The notes under the pieces were generated by a model. The model did not search any database. It had not been told where the DNA came from and saw only the letters and a list, made by a program, of their open reading frames with translations. From an uncultured Eubacteriales bacterium (GTDB lineage: Bacteria > Bacillota > Clostridia > Oscillospirales > CAG-272): a DNA stretch of 7,801 nucleotides. A program made the translations under genes and the position numbers. The stretch spans positions 1 through 7,801 of the forward strand of contig URMC01000076.1 in assembly GCA_900548735.1 (NCBI GenBank), read 5' to 3'. Shown piece by piece: positions 1-5,312 of the stretch; within the stretch, counting starts at the first letter, position 1; every line of letters starts with the position of its first letter.

Positions 1-333
1 CCCCCAGATCCGCGGCGAGAGCAGCGCCAATATCGCGGCATACAGCGCCAGTGCGGCAAGCAGCCCGCGCCGCCGGCGATAGCGCCGCCAAAGAAACGGC
101 AGCCCCCGCTTGCGGCACACGTGCATCCGCACGCCCGCCCGTTTGGCCGGGCGGCGCAGGCGGCGGTAGTCGCCGGCCAAACAGCACAGCCGCACGCTCT
201 CCTCGCGTCGGCAGATCCGCCAAACGGCGATGCCGCCGCCCGGCAGTTCGTTGAGCATCCGCTCCGGAAACCCGCCCTCGATCTCTACCGTCACATATCC
301 CGGCAGCCATTGTCCGATGCGTCGCAGGCGCAT
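1..333 (-). CDS. yqfD: Sporulation protein YqfD, N-terminal part (runs off the left edge)
   Basis: This is the first 111 residues of a YqfD-type sporulation membrane protein; the rest lies outside the window. The ATG is at 331-333 on the minus strand, preceded by a strong ribosome binding site (AAGGGGGAG) six bases upstream. The protein opens with a basic stretch and a GYVTVEIEG/GFPERMLN segment (residues about 12-28). Then come a GIAVW segment (34-38), a basic KRGLPFLWRRYRRRR stretch (75-89) and a hydrophobic segment starting at about residue 90. This order matches the start of YqfD, which is needed for sporulation in Bacillus and is thought to sit in a forespore or mother-cell membrane; its exact role is not settled. 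yqfC normally lies directly upstream and is absent here: the upstream sequence carries a broken rnhB instead. Identification rests on recognised family pattern, not a search. Confidence 0.82.
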   Translation of the reverse strand, partial: MRLRRIGQWLPGYVTVEIEGGFPERMLNELPGGGIAVWRICRREESVRLCCLAGDYRRLRRPAKRAGVRMHVCRKRGLPFLWRRYRRRRGLLAALALYAAILALLSPRIWG

Positions 334-480
334 CAAAACTCCCCCTTACCCCCCCGGCAGCGGGAAAATACGACAAGACCGGCGAAATCACGCAGAAGGT
401 GCGCGAGGCGTGCGATAAGCGCTGCCTTGCCTATGAAATTCTGGTGTCCCGGCAGGCAGGCGACTGCCAAAAGCTGGCGC
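334..480. other. Unassigned segment between the rnhB remnant and yqfD; probable rearrangement junction
   Basis: About 150 bases separate the point where rnhB stops resembling RNase HII (near 480) from the yqfD ribosome binding site. None of the three minus-strand frames reads as the rest of rnhB or as yqfC. The plus strand in the frame starting at 369 reads YDKTGEITQKVREACDK and continues protein-like to about 480, with G/C-rich third codon positions like the neighbouring genes. It has no start codon or ribosome binding site, and it simply runs on antisense into rnhB. I do not recognise it. The right-hand edge falls in a GCC/GGC triplet repeat (about 477-495), a plausible microhomology for a deletion, an inversion or a wrong assembly join. 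A C7 run (349-355) lies near the left-hand edge. Confidence 0.5.
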
Positions 481-592
481 AGGCGGCGGCGGCAACGGGT
501 CCGCAAAGGGGGCCGCGCCCGGCTTCGTCTACGCCGCAAACCACCTCATAGCCCTCATTCCACAGTTTTTCTTCTTCCGAATAGGTCAGCAT
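431..592 (-). pseudogene. rnhB: Ribonuclease HII, truncated after about 38 native codons
   Basis: The ATG at 590-592 overlaps the end of rbgA by seven bases, and a GGAGGAG ribosome binding site (598-604) lies five bases upstream, so the two were translationally coupled. Residues 20-33 read GVDEAGRGPLCGPV, the hallmark N-terminal motif of RNase HII. D22 and E23 are the first two metal-binding catalytic residues. RNase HII removes misincorporated ribonucleotides and RNA primers from DNA in the cytoplasm. After residue 38 the similarity ends; the frame adds 15 unrelated residues and stops at 431-433 (TAG). The family is usually about 200 residues, so the later catalytic Asp residues and the C-terminal part are missing and the 53-residue product cannot be active. 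The rbgA-rnhB order is common in Firmicutes. Whether the break is biological or an assembly join cannot be told from the sequence alone. Confidence 0.85.
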
Positions 593-1467
593 TTTTTCTC
601 CTCCGGGGGTCGATCCAATGTGATTCTGCCAATCTTGGCAGAGCGGAATTCTTCCAACAGTACGTTTGCGGTGCGCTCGGTGTCGATTTCACCGCCGCTG
701 ATGAGAAAGCCGCGTTTTCTGCCGATCAACTCAAACAGTTCCGCGTCGGAAAGCCCCTTGATTTTCTCCTCGTCACCCAATTTATAACGGGCAATCAGCG
801 CCGCAGGATAGCGGTGGCGGAGTTTGCCGCAAAGGGCAATGGCAAGGGTCTCGGTTTCTACCACGTCATCTTTGATTGCGCCGGTAATTGCCAGGTTTTC
901 GCCGGTCTCGCGGTCATCAAAGCGGGGCCACAGAACCCCCGGCATGTCCATCAGATCAAGCCCCATGGGGGTTGAGACCCATTGGGGAATCAGGGTCACG
1001 CCGGGTCTGTTTTCCACTTTTGCTTTTTTGCCGCCGGAAAGGCGGTTGATCAGTGACGATTTGCCCACGTTCGGGATTCCCACAACCATGGCGCGCAGGC
1101 GCCTGCCTGCCATGCCTTTTTCTTCATAGCGTGCAATCTTTTCGGAAAGAAGCGCACGCACGGCGGGCATCAGCTTGTCAAAGCCCTTGCCGGTGACGCA
1201 ATCCACAGCAAGGCAGATTTTACCGTCCCCGGAATAGGCGCGCACAAAACGCCCTGTTTTTTGTGGGTCGGCAAGGTCGGATTTGTTGAGCAATGTGACA
1301 AGCGGTTTTCCCTCGGTCAGCGCCCCGATTTCAGGGTTTCTGGAGGAGGCGGGAATGCGCGCGTCCAAAAGTTCCAGCACCACGTCCACTTGCGGCAGTT
1401 TTTCCCGCATCAGCCGCCGCGTTTTTGCCATATGACCGGGAAACCACTGGATAATATCTGTTGGCAT
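586..1467 (-). CDS. rbgA: Ribosome biogenesis GTPase RbgA (YlqF)
   Basis: This is a 293-residue GTPase that acts in late assembly of the 50S subunit, where RbgA binds immature particles and hydrolyses GTP. The N-terminus has the family signature IQWFPGHMAK (residues 6-15). The GTPase motifs are circularly permuted, as expected: G4 NKSD at 61-64, then the P-loop GIPNVGKSS at 130-138, switch I PGVT at 155-158 and G3 DMPG at 174-177. A C-terminal RNA-binding region follows. Length is normal for the family. The ATG at 1465-1467 is chosen because AAAGGAGA lies just upstream, overlapping the lepB stop codon. The gene follows lepB by 10 bases and overlaps rnhB by 7, so it is an internal operon gene. 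The residue after the switch I Thr is Leu, where I would expect Lys; this is minor. Confidence 0.96.
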   Translation of the reverse strand: MPTDIIQWFPGHMAKTRRLMREKLPQVDVVLELLDARIPASSRNPEIGALTEGKPLVTLLNKSDLADPQKTGRFVRAYSGDGKICLAVDCVTGKGFDKLMPAVRALLSEKIARYEEKGMAGRRLRAMVVGIPNVGKSSLINRLSGGKKAKVENRPGVTLIPQWVSTPMGLDLMDMPGVLWPRFDDRETGENLAITGAIKDDVVETETLAIALCGKLRHRYPAALIARYKLGDEEKIKGLSDAELFELIGRKRGFLISGGEIDTERTANVLLEEFRSAKIGRITLDRPPEEKKC

Positions 1468-1477
1468 AAAATCTCCT

Positions 1478-2074
1478 TTAATTCTTGCTGCCGATGGCGG
1501 GGAGTTTGAAAAGTACGCGCCCCAGCACCCGTCTTTCGTCTACAAAGCCGACCTCGGGATACCGGCTGTCCGCGGAGTTGTTGCGGTTATCACCCATGAC
1601 GAAAAGGTACCCCTCCGGCACGTGATATTCGGTCACTGTGGAACTTTGCCGCCAGGTATCTCCCGAAAAATAGGCGTAACTCTCGTCAATCACATCGCTT
1701 TCCTCGAAGGTCTCATCATCCGAAACATAGACCTTTTTGGCAGCGTAGTCCAGTTTGATATACTGTCCGCCGGTGGCAATCACGCGTTTGACAATCGGCT
1801 CATTGAATCGGTTGAGTGGGGAAGTGGTTTCCCGCTCCCCGTTGGTTTGGTGAAACACAATAATATCACCGCTTTTCGGGGTGTAAAAAAGATCGGAAAC
1901 GATCAGCGGTTCGCCATCCTGCAGGGTTTTGTTCATGGAAGGACCGTCCACTCGGCAAAGGCGGAAAAACAGCGTCAGCAAAAGGATCACAAACACAACC
2001 GCCAGCACAAACATTTCCACAAAATCATACATTGAGGCGGCAAAAGCCTGCTTTTTTTCGTTATTTTCCGGCAT
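1478..2074 (-). CDS. lepB: Signal peptidase I
   Basis: This is a 198-residue type I signal peptidase, which cleaves signal peptides from secreted proteins on the outer face of the membrane. A short charged N-terminus is followed by one membrane segment (about residues 18-40). The catalytic serine is S46 in DGPSMNKTL and the general-base lysine is K96 in IVKRVIATGG. The conserved C-terminal box GDNRNNSADSR is at 161-171. One N-terminal anchor and this length are typical of Gram-positive enzymes. The ATG at 2072-2074 follows AAGGAG with a six-base spacer. The gene starts 12 bases after the apgM stop and ends 10 bases before rbgA, so the genes are probably cotranscribed. The lepB-rbgA pairing is widespread in Firmicutes. 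Confidence 0.96.
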   Translation of the reverse strand: MPENNEKKQAFAASMYDFVEMFVLAVVFVILLLTLFFRLCRVDGPSMNKTLQDGEPLIVSDLFYTPKSGDIIVFHQTNGERETTSPLNRFNEPIVKRVIATGGQYIKLDYAAKKVYVSDDETFEESDVIDESYAYFSGDTWRQSSTVTEYHVPEGYLFVMGDNRNNSADSRYPEVGFVDERRVLGRVLFKLPAIGSKN

Positions 2075-2086
2075 TTTTTGCTCCTT

Positions 2087-3307
2087 TCAGTCTGCTTTGT
2101 CGAGAAACAGCTCCATCAGGCGGTGCCCCTCGGCAAGATAGTTGTGCTTTGCGGCGGCGCTTGCCTCATCAAAGTGTGTAACACCGTCACATTTCCGATC
2201 GGAAGAATAGATGAAAAAGGGAACAGGGTCAATCGTGTGCGTGCGAAGGCGAATCGGCGTGGGATGATCGGGGAGAACCATCACGCGGAACGGCTCACCG
2301 GTGTTTTTCAGGTAATTCAGCACCGGGGAGAGGATTTCAGCGTCGATTTTTTCAATCGAGAGCACCTTGTTTGCGGTTTCCGCCCGGTGCCCGCATTCGT
2401 CCGGCGCCTCCACGTGCACATAAACCAGGTCGTCACCCTCGGTGAATGCACGAATTGCCGCCTCGGCTTTGCCTTTATAATTGGTATGCACATTGCCCGT
2501 GGCGCCTTCCACATCAATGGAACGCATGCCGGCGCAAAGCCCGATCCCTTTGATCAGGTCTACGGCGGAAATCACCGTGCCACGCACGCCCCATTTTTCG
2601 GAAAAAGAGGGAAGTTGCGGCTTTTTGCCGGGGCTCCAGAACCACGCGGAGTTGGCGGGTTTCAGCCCGCGGGCGCGCCGCGCCTCGTTGACCGGGTGAT
2701 GGTTAAGAATCTCAAAACTTTCCCGCATCATGCGGTAAAAATCCGCTCCGCCGTCGGTTGTTTTGGGCAGATATTCGCCGATCCGTTTGCCGAGAATATC
2801 GTGCGGGCGCGCAAAAGGGTAGTGGTCGTTCCCGTTTCGGATGATCATACAGTGGCGATAACTGATTCCGGTATAAAAATGCGTGGTTTCACTCCCGAAA
2901 TGCGCTTGCAGAGCCTTGATGAGTTCGTCTGCTTCCTCTGTGGTAATTTCATCCGCGCTGTGGTCGAGAATGATTTTGTCGTCATAATCCTCACCGTTGT
3001 CGGAAAGCGTGACCACATTACAGCGATAAGCGGTTTCATCATCGCGCATTTGAATCCCCATGCTGACCGCTTCCAGCGGGGAGCGCCCCTTGGAGTAAAT
3101 TTTGGGGTCATAGGACAATATAGCAAGATTTGCCGTGTCACTTTCCGGCACCATGCCTTGCGGCACATTGGAGACCGTGCCCACCAGCGCATCTGCTGCC
3201 AACGCGTCCATCGTCGGCTTTTGCGCCTTTTGCATCGGCGTCAGATTGCCGAGCTCCGCAATCGGCTCGTCCGCCATGCCGTCCGGAATGACAATTAGAT
3301 ATTTCAC
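2087..3307 (-). CDS. apgM: Cofactor-independent phosphoglycerate mutase, ApgM/archaeal-type family
   Basis: This is a 406-residue member of the alkaline-phosphatase superfamily, of the type that interconverts 3- and 2-phosphoglycerate without 2,3-bisphosphoglycerate. Metal-binding and catalytic motifs are visible: IPDGMADEP with D9 (residues 7-15), the phosphate-accepting serine S56 in ESDTANLAILSYDP (55-68), HVEAPDECGH (298-307), LPDHPTPI (345-352) and THTIDPVPF (356-364). All expected metal ligands appear to be present. The start is a GTG (3305-3307) with GAGGTG spaced correctly upstream. A bacterial branch of this family has been proposed to be a homoserine kinase (TIGR02535), and I cannot assign the branch by eye, so the substrate is less certain than the family. 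It is the first gene of the apgM-lepB-rbgA-rnhB operon and has its own promoter. Confidence 0.9.
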   Translation of the reverse strand: MKYLIVIPDGMADEPIAELGNLTPMQKAQKPTMDALAADALVGTVSNVPQGMVPESDTANLAILSYDPKIYSKGRSPLEAVSMGIQMRDDETAYRCNVVTLSDNGEDYDDKIILDHSADEITTEEADELIKALQAHFGSETTHFYTGISYRHCMIIRNGNDHYPFARPHDILGKRIGEYLPKTTDGGADFYRMMRESFEILNHHPVNEARRARGLKPANSAWFWSPGKKPQLPSFSEKWGVRGTVISAVDLIKGIGLCAGMRSIDVEGATGNVHTNYKGKAEAAIRAFTEGDDLVYVHVEAPDECGHRAETANKVLSIEKIDAEILSPVLNYLKNTGEPFRVMVLPDHPTPIRLRTHTIDPVPFFIYSSDRKCDGVTHFDEASAAAKHNYLAEGHRLMELFLDKAD

Positions 3308-3337
3308 AAAATCACCTCAATAAGTTATAGATATTAT

Positions 3338-3366
3338 ATTATAGCACAAGTAAAAAGAAAACGCAA
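3338..3366 (-). promoter_or_regulatory. Sigma-A promoter of the apgM-lepB-rbgA operon
   Basis: On the minus strand the -10 box is a perfect TATAAT (3338-3343), extended by TGC directly upstream (3344-3346). The -35 box is TTGCGT (3361-3366, three of six matches). The spacer is the ideal 17 bases. The expected transcript starts near 3330 and leaves a leader of about 25 bases before the GTG start codon of apgM. The extended -10 probably compensates for the weak -35. Confidence 0.75.
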
Positions 3367-3415
3367 CCGTTTTTATAAGAGGTTGGTCAACTTTTACAAA
3401 TTTAATAGGTGTATC

Positions 3416-3444
3416 GTTTTATGATTTATTTGTTGATATGTCAA
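3416..3444 (-). promoter_or_regulatory. Possible second, upstream promoter for the apgM operon
   Basis: The minus strand has a perfect -35 box TTGACA (3439-3444) and, 17 bases on, TAAAAC (3416-3421), which matches four of six -10 positions. It points toward apgM, about 80 bases upstream of the better promoter. The -35 box lies inside the TTTGTTGA inverted repeat, so a protein bound there could control it. It could also be a chance match in AT-rich DNA. Confidence 0.3.
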
Positions 3445-3448
3445 CAAA
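3429..3448. repeat. Inverted repeat TTTGTTGA-4-TCAACAAA, possible operator
   Basis: Perfect 8-bp arms flank a TATG spacer. The core GTTGA/TCAAC recurs in a shorter inverted form, GTTGGTCAAC (3382-3391), 38 bases closer to apgM. Two related dyads upstream of a promoter suggest a regulator-binding site, but no regulator gene is visible to link it to. Confidence 0.4.
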
Positions 3449-3489
3449 AACAGCTTTTTTAATTATCACAAACAGTCATTTCCCGGTAA

Positions 3490-3666
3490 AGGGAATTTTT
3501 AAAAAGACGTCTTTGGCAGAGTGACATTAAAAATTCTGCGGAATGGGCAATAAAGTTGCAAGTGAAGCCAATGTGGGAGATCAACACAAAATTTGCCGGG
3601 AAAAGGAACCCCTGCAACTAATGGTGCAAGCCAATCCAAAACAGTCTCGCTAAATTCTTCATTGCC
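3490..3666. other. Patch with protein-like frames and nested complementary segments; RNA, dispersed repeat or gene relic
   Basis: On the plus strand the frame running from 3490 to the TAA at 3619-3621 gives a protein-like translation (for example KNSAEWAIKLQVKPMW) but has no usable start or ribosome binding site. The neighbouring frame from the ATG at 3543-3545 is open for 36 codons. Two long-range complementary pairs are nested: GGCAAT (3546-3551) with ATTGCC (3661-3666), and AGTTGCA (3554-3560) with TGCAACT (3613-3619). A third, longer-range pair is CTTTGGC (3511-3517) with GCCAAGG (3782-3788, one G-U). This could fold as a structured RNA, but I match it to no known family. A fragment of a dispersed repeat or a decayed gene fits equally well. 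Confidence 0.3.
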
Positions 3667-3838
3667 TTAAACCTCTGCATAAGACCGCACCCTCGAAAGC
3701 GTGTTGACCGTGTGCTGTCAAACCCGTGTCGATTTTCAAACAAACAATCTCCAAAACAAAAACCCTGACGCACATCTGTCCGCCAAGGCACCACCTACCT
3801 ATTTATATCTATTCAGGACGCTTCTGTTTCTTCCCTCC

Positions 3839-3866
3839 ATTATACAAAACTTATCTTTTGTATAAT
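3839..3866. repeat. Perfect 11-bp inverted repeat carrying TATAAT on both strands
   Basis: The arms ATTATACAAAA (3839-3849) and TTTTGTATAAT (3856-3866) flank a six-base spacer. Each arm ends in TATAAT reading outward, so a -10-like box faces both ways. Neither has a recognisable -35 box at 16-18 bases. As RNA it would be a weak AT-rich hairpin without a U-tract, so it is not a standard terminator. A regulator-binding dyad or a remnant of a repeat end are alternatives. Confidence 0.5.
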
Positions 3867-3998
3867 TGCTAATATCAGCGTTTGGGGTTTGCTTTCCCCT
3901 CGGATGTTCCTGCGCGCGTTTTTTTGCGGAGGGTTTGTGCGGTGGCGGATGGTTTCTTTGCGTTTAAATAAGTATAGCCAAGAGGAATTGTTTTGAAG

Positions 3999-4052
3999 AC
4001 CGGCATGCCCGTGGCGGTAAATAATTTTATTTACCGCCACGGGCATGCCGGT
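3999..4052. repeat. Perfect palindrome with 26-bp arms and a 2-base centre
   Basis: The left arm (3999-4024) begins ACCGGCATGCCC and ends GGTAAATAA; the right arm (4027-4052) is its exact reverse complement. Only TT lies between them. Each arm itself contains the palindrome GGCATGCC. The structure begins 32 bases beyond the spoIIID stop codon, so as RNA it would end the spoIIID transcript in a very stable hairpin. No U-tract follows on either strand, so it is not a standard intrinsic terminator. It could protect the 3' end of the mRNA, be a small repetitive element, or be a protein-binding site. The inverted repeat is certain; its role is unknown. Confidence 0.9.
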
Positions 4053-4083
4053 TGATAAGGTACGTGCTGCAACTGTGCGTAAA

Positions 4084-4353
4084 TCAATGTCTCTCGTTTT
4101 TTCCTTTTTTCAGGTATTTTTGCCTGGTTGCTTCCCCGCCGCGTAGGTGTCGCTCGGATTTGTTTTTTTGCAGAATCTGCTGTACGGCATCAAAAAGCGT
4201 GCGATTGACGGCGTACAGATTTTTGGTGACGTCTTTATGTACGGTGCTTTTGCTGATCCCAAAACAGCGCGCCGCGTCTCTTACGGTCTTGCCGGAGGCG
4301 GCGATGTATTCCCCGATCTCCTCACAGCGCGGTTTTCCGCCTAAATCCATCAT
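4084..4353 (-). CDS. spoIIID: Sporulation transcriptional regulator SpoIIID
   Basis: This is an 89-residue DNA-binding protein matching SpoIIID, which switches many mother-cell genes on or off after sigma-E becomes active and contributes to production of sigma-K. A helix-turn-helix spans about residues 22-44 (TVRDAARCFGISKSTVHKDV). The basic second recognition region holds the family-defining RHLRGGEAT (68-76) followed by a Lys/Arg-rich tail. B. subtilis SpoIIID is 93 residues, so the length is normal. Two ATG codons are in tandem (4351-4353 and 4348-4350). The first is chosen because AGGGGA lies eight bases upstream of it. The gene stands alone on this strand and diverges from the RNA methyltransferase gene. 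The mreB-type gene that adjoins spoIIID in Bacillus is absent here. Confidence 0.95.
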   Translation of the reverse strand: MMDLGGKPRCEEIGEYIAASGKTVRDAARCFGISKSTVHKDVTKNLYAVNRTLFDAVQQILQKNKSERHLRGGEATRQKYLKKGKNERH

Positions 4354-4367
4354 ACCTTTTTCCCCTG

Positions 4368-4396
4368 TTGCTTTTTTGCCGGAAATCTGCTATACT
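4368..4396 (+). promoter_or_regulatory. Sigma-A promoter of the TrmH-family methyltransferase gene
   Basis: TTGCTT (4368-4373) is followed after 17 bases by TATACT (4391-4396), with TGC directly before the -10 box (extended -10). Transcription would start near 4403, leaving a leader of about 60 bases. The -10 box lies between the arms of the TGCCGGAA/TTCCGGCA inverted repeat. Confidence 0.65.
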
Positions 4397-4448
4397 GAAA
4401 CTTGTTCCGGCAGTGTTGGTTTATTCTATGCAAAAATCTTTGCCGGAA
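4377..4448. repeat. TTGCCGGAA repeats in the spoIIID/methyltransferase control region
   Basis: TGCCGGAA (4377-4384) and its reverse complement TTCCGGCA (4405-4412) frame the -10 box of the plus-strand promoter with a 20-base spacer. A direct copy, TTGCCGGAA, recurs at 4440-4448, just before the methyltransferase ribosome binding site. The first copy is also TTGCCGGAA (4376-4384). Three copies of a 9-base motif in 73 bases between divergent genes suggest an operator or an RNA hairpin in the leader. Confidence 0.5.
4423..4430 (-). promoter_or_regulatory. Candidate sigma-E type -10 element for spoIIID
   Basis: The minus strand reads CATAGAAT, close to the sigma-E -10 consensus CATACANT. It lies about 70 bases upstream of the spoIIID start. 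spoIIID is sigma-E dependent in Bacillus, so such an element is expected. No clear ATATT-type -35 box is seen 13-15 bases further upstream, so support is limited. TAGAAT within it could also serve as a poor sigma-A -10. Confidence 0.3.
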
Positions 4449-4462
4449 GAACAGGAGCAGGC

Positions 4463-5236
4463 ATGATCAAAGAAGAAATCCGTTTTCAGGATTCCAATAT
4501 ATTTGAGGGCATGACATCTATTTCCGCCCTTTTGGACGCGCAGGCGAAAGGAAGCAATAATCGGGAGATCAAAGAGATTCTTTTTGACGCGGCAAAAGCG
4601 GCAAGCAAAGCACGCAAACTTTCTTTCCTGCGGGCAAAATGTGCGGAACTCGGCATACCGCTGACGATGACCGACGCGCAAAAAATCAATTCCCTGACCG
4701 TGGGCAACACACACGGCGGTGTGATTGCGGTCTGCGGGGAGCGGACACTGCCGGAACTTTGCCCCGAAAACCTCCCTGCCGGTGCGTTTTTGGCATATCT
4801 GGATGGGATTGAGGATCCGTATAACTTCGGCTATGCCCTGCGCTCGCTGTATGCCGCGGGGTGCGATGGCGTCCTGGTCGGCGAGCGGAGCTGGATGAGC
4901 GCCGCGGGTGTAGTGGCGCGCGCTTCTGCCGGTGCCTCCGAGTTATTGCCGCTGTTCCGCTGTGAGCCGCTTGCCGCCGCCGGGTTGTTGCGCGCCAATG
5001 GGTACCGCATCGTATGTGCCGGGATTCCGAACTCGGTTTCTTACGAACAATCCGACCTGAAAAAGCCGCTTTTGCTGGTGATCGGCGGCGAAAAGCGCGG
5101 GATCGGCGCCGGGCTTCTTGCCCTTGCCGACACGGTGGCACGCATTGACTACGGGCGGGATTTTCGCGGTTCCCTTTCCACCGCTGCGGCAACGGCGATA
5201 CTCGCGTTTGAAGTGTTGCGTCAGAACCGGGTATAA
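4463..5236 (+). CDS. TrmH/SpoU-family RNA 2'-O-methyltransferase (SPOUT class)
   Basis: This is a 257-residue protein of the SpoU/TrmH family, which transfers a methyl group from S-adenosylmethionine to ribose in tRNA or rRNA using a trefoil-knot fold. An N-terminal substrate-binding region spans about 1-95. The catalytic domain shows motif 1 as DPYNFGYALRS (118-128, with N121 and R127), motif 2 as VIGGEKRGIG (206-215, E210) and motif 3 as RGSLSTAAATAI (235-246). In motif 3 the usual SLNVS reads SLSTA, so the Asn common in this family is replaced. The ATG at 4463 follows AGGAG with a five-base spacer; the open frame extends upstream but without a better site. The layout is closest to RlmB-type enzymes, but the target RNA cannot be named. 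It diverges from spoIIID and has its own promoter. Confidence 0.88.
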   Translation: MIKEEIRFQDSNIFEGMTSISALLDAQAKGSNNREIKEILFDAAKAASKARKLSFLRAKCAELGIPLTMTDAQKINSLTVGNTHGGVIAVCGERTLPELCPENLPAGAFLAYLDGIEDPYNFGYALRSLYAAGCDGVLVGERSWMSAAGVVARASAGASELLPLFRCEPLAAAGLLRANGYRIVCAGIPNSVSYEQSDLKKPLLLVIGGEKRGIGAGLLALADTVARIDYGRDFRGSLSTAAATAILAFEVLRQNRV

Positions 5237-5312
5237 CCCCTCGGATATATACAGATAAACCAAAAAAGCCCGGTCTGTTATTATTTATAATGACGAAAGT
5301 TTTGTATTTCGG

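Larger units (their letters stand above)
3308..4083. other. 776-base region without a convincing gene
   Basis: The stretch lies between the apgM start and the spoIIID stop. It is more AT-rich than the flanking genes, especially from 3308 to 3530. Visible contents are one good and one possible minus-strand promoter for apgM, a TTTGTTGA inverted repeat (3429-3448), and a perfect palindrome AAAGACGTCTTT (3503-3514). There is also a patch with protein-like but interrupted frames and nested complementary segments (3490-3666), an 11-bp inverted repeat (3839-3866), a small GGGG/CCCC hairpin (3884-3899), and a 26-bp-arm palindrome (3999-4052). No open frame in it has a credible ribosome binding site plus coding character. 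I see no tRNA, and nothing I can match to tmRNA, RNase P RNA or SRP RNA. Confidence 0.6.

Noticed and set aside
333..539. 68-codon minus-strand frame just upstream of yqfD, tested as yqfC
   Set aside because: The first half is out of frame with rnhB and Arg-rich; the second half shows none of the YqfC pattern. Position alone is not enough.
121..975. Long open plus-strand frame (284 codons)
   Set aside because: It runs antisense across yqfD, the rnhB remnant and rbgA, has an Arg/Pro-rich composition typical of a shadow frame, and rbgA on the other strand carries clear GTPase motifs.
2078..3298. 406-codon open plus-strand frame
   Set aside because: It is the antisense of the apgM-type gene, which has all family motifs, a ribosome binding site and a promoter. 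The antisense frame matches nothing I recognise.
3480..3500. Possible plus-strand terminator: TTCCC-6-GGGAA followed by TTTTT
   Set aside because: The stem is only 5 bp, and no plus-strand gene lies upstream that it could serve.
3899..3930. GCGCGCG followed by seven T as a terminator
   Set aside because: There is no stem of useful length before the T-run on the plus strand, and no plus-strand gene upstream.
3840..4046. 68-codon minus-strand frame ending near the TATAAT dyad
   Set aside because: It begins inside the 26-bp-arm palindrome, has no ribosome binding site, and part of it merely translates the palindrome.
3993..4055. Small plus-strand frame TTG...TGA (20 codons) with an upstream AGAGGA
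   Set aside because: Almost all of it is the palindrome read through; the peptide has no hydrophobic segment or recognisable toxin character.
5279..5292. ATTAT/ATAAT hairpin after the methyltransferase gene as its terminator
   Set aside because: The stem is five A-T pairs with a two-base loop and no T-run follows; it cannot act as a standard terminator. No clear terminator is seen for this gene.
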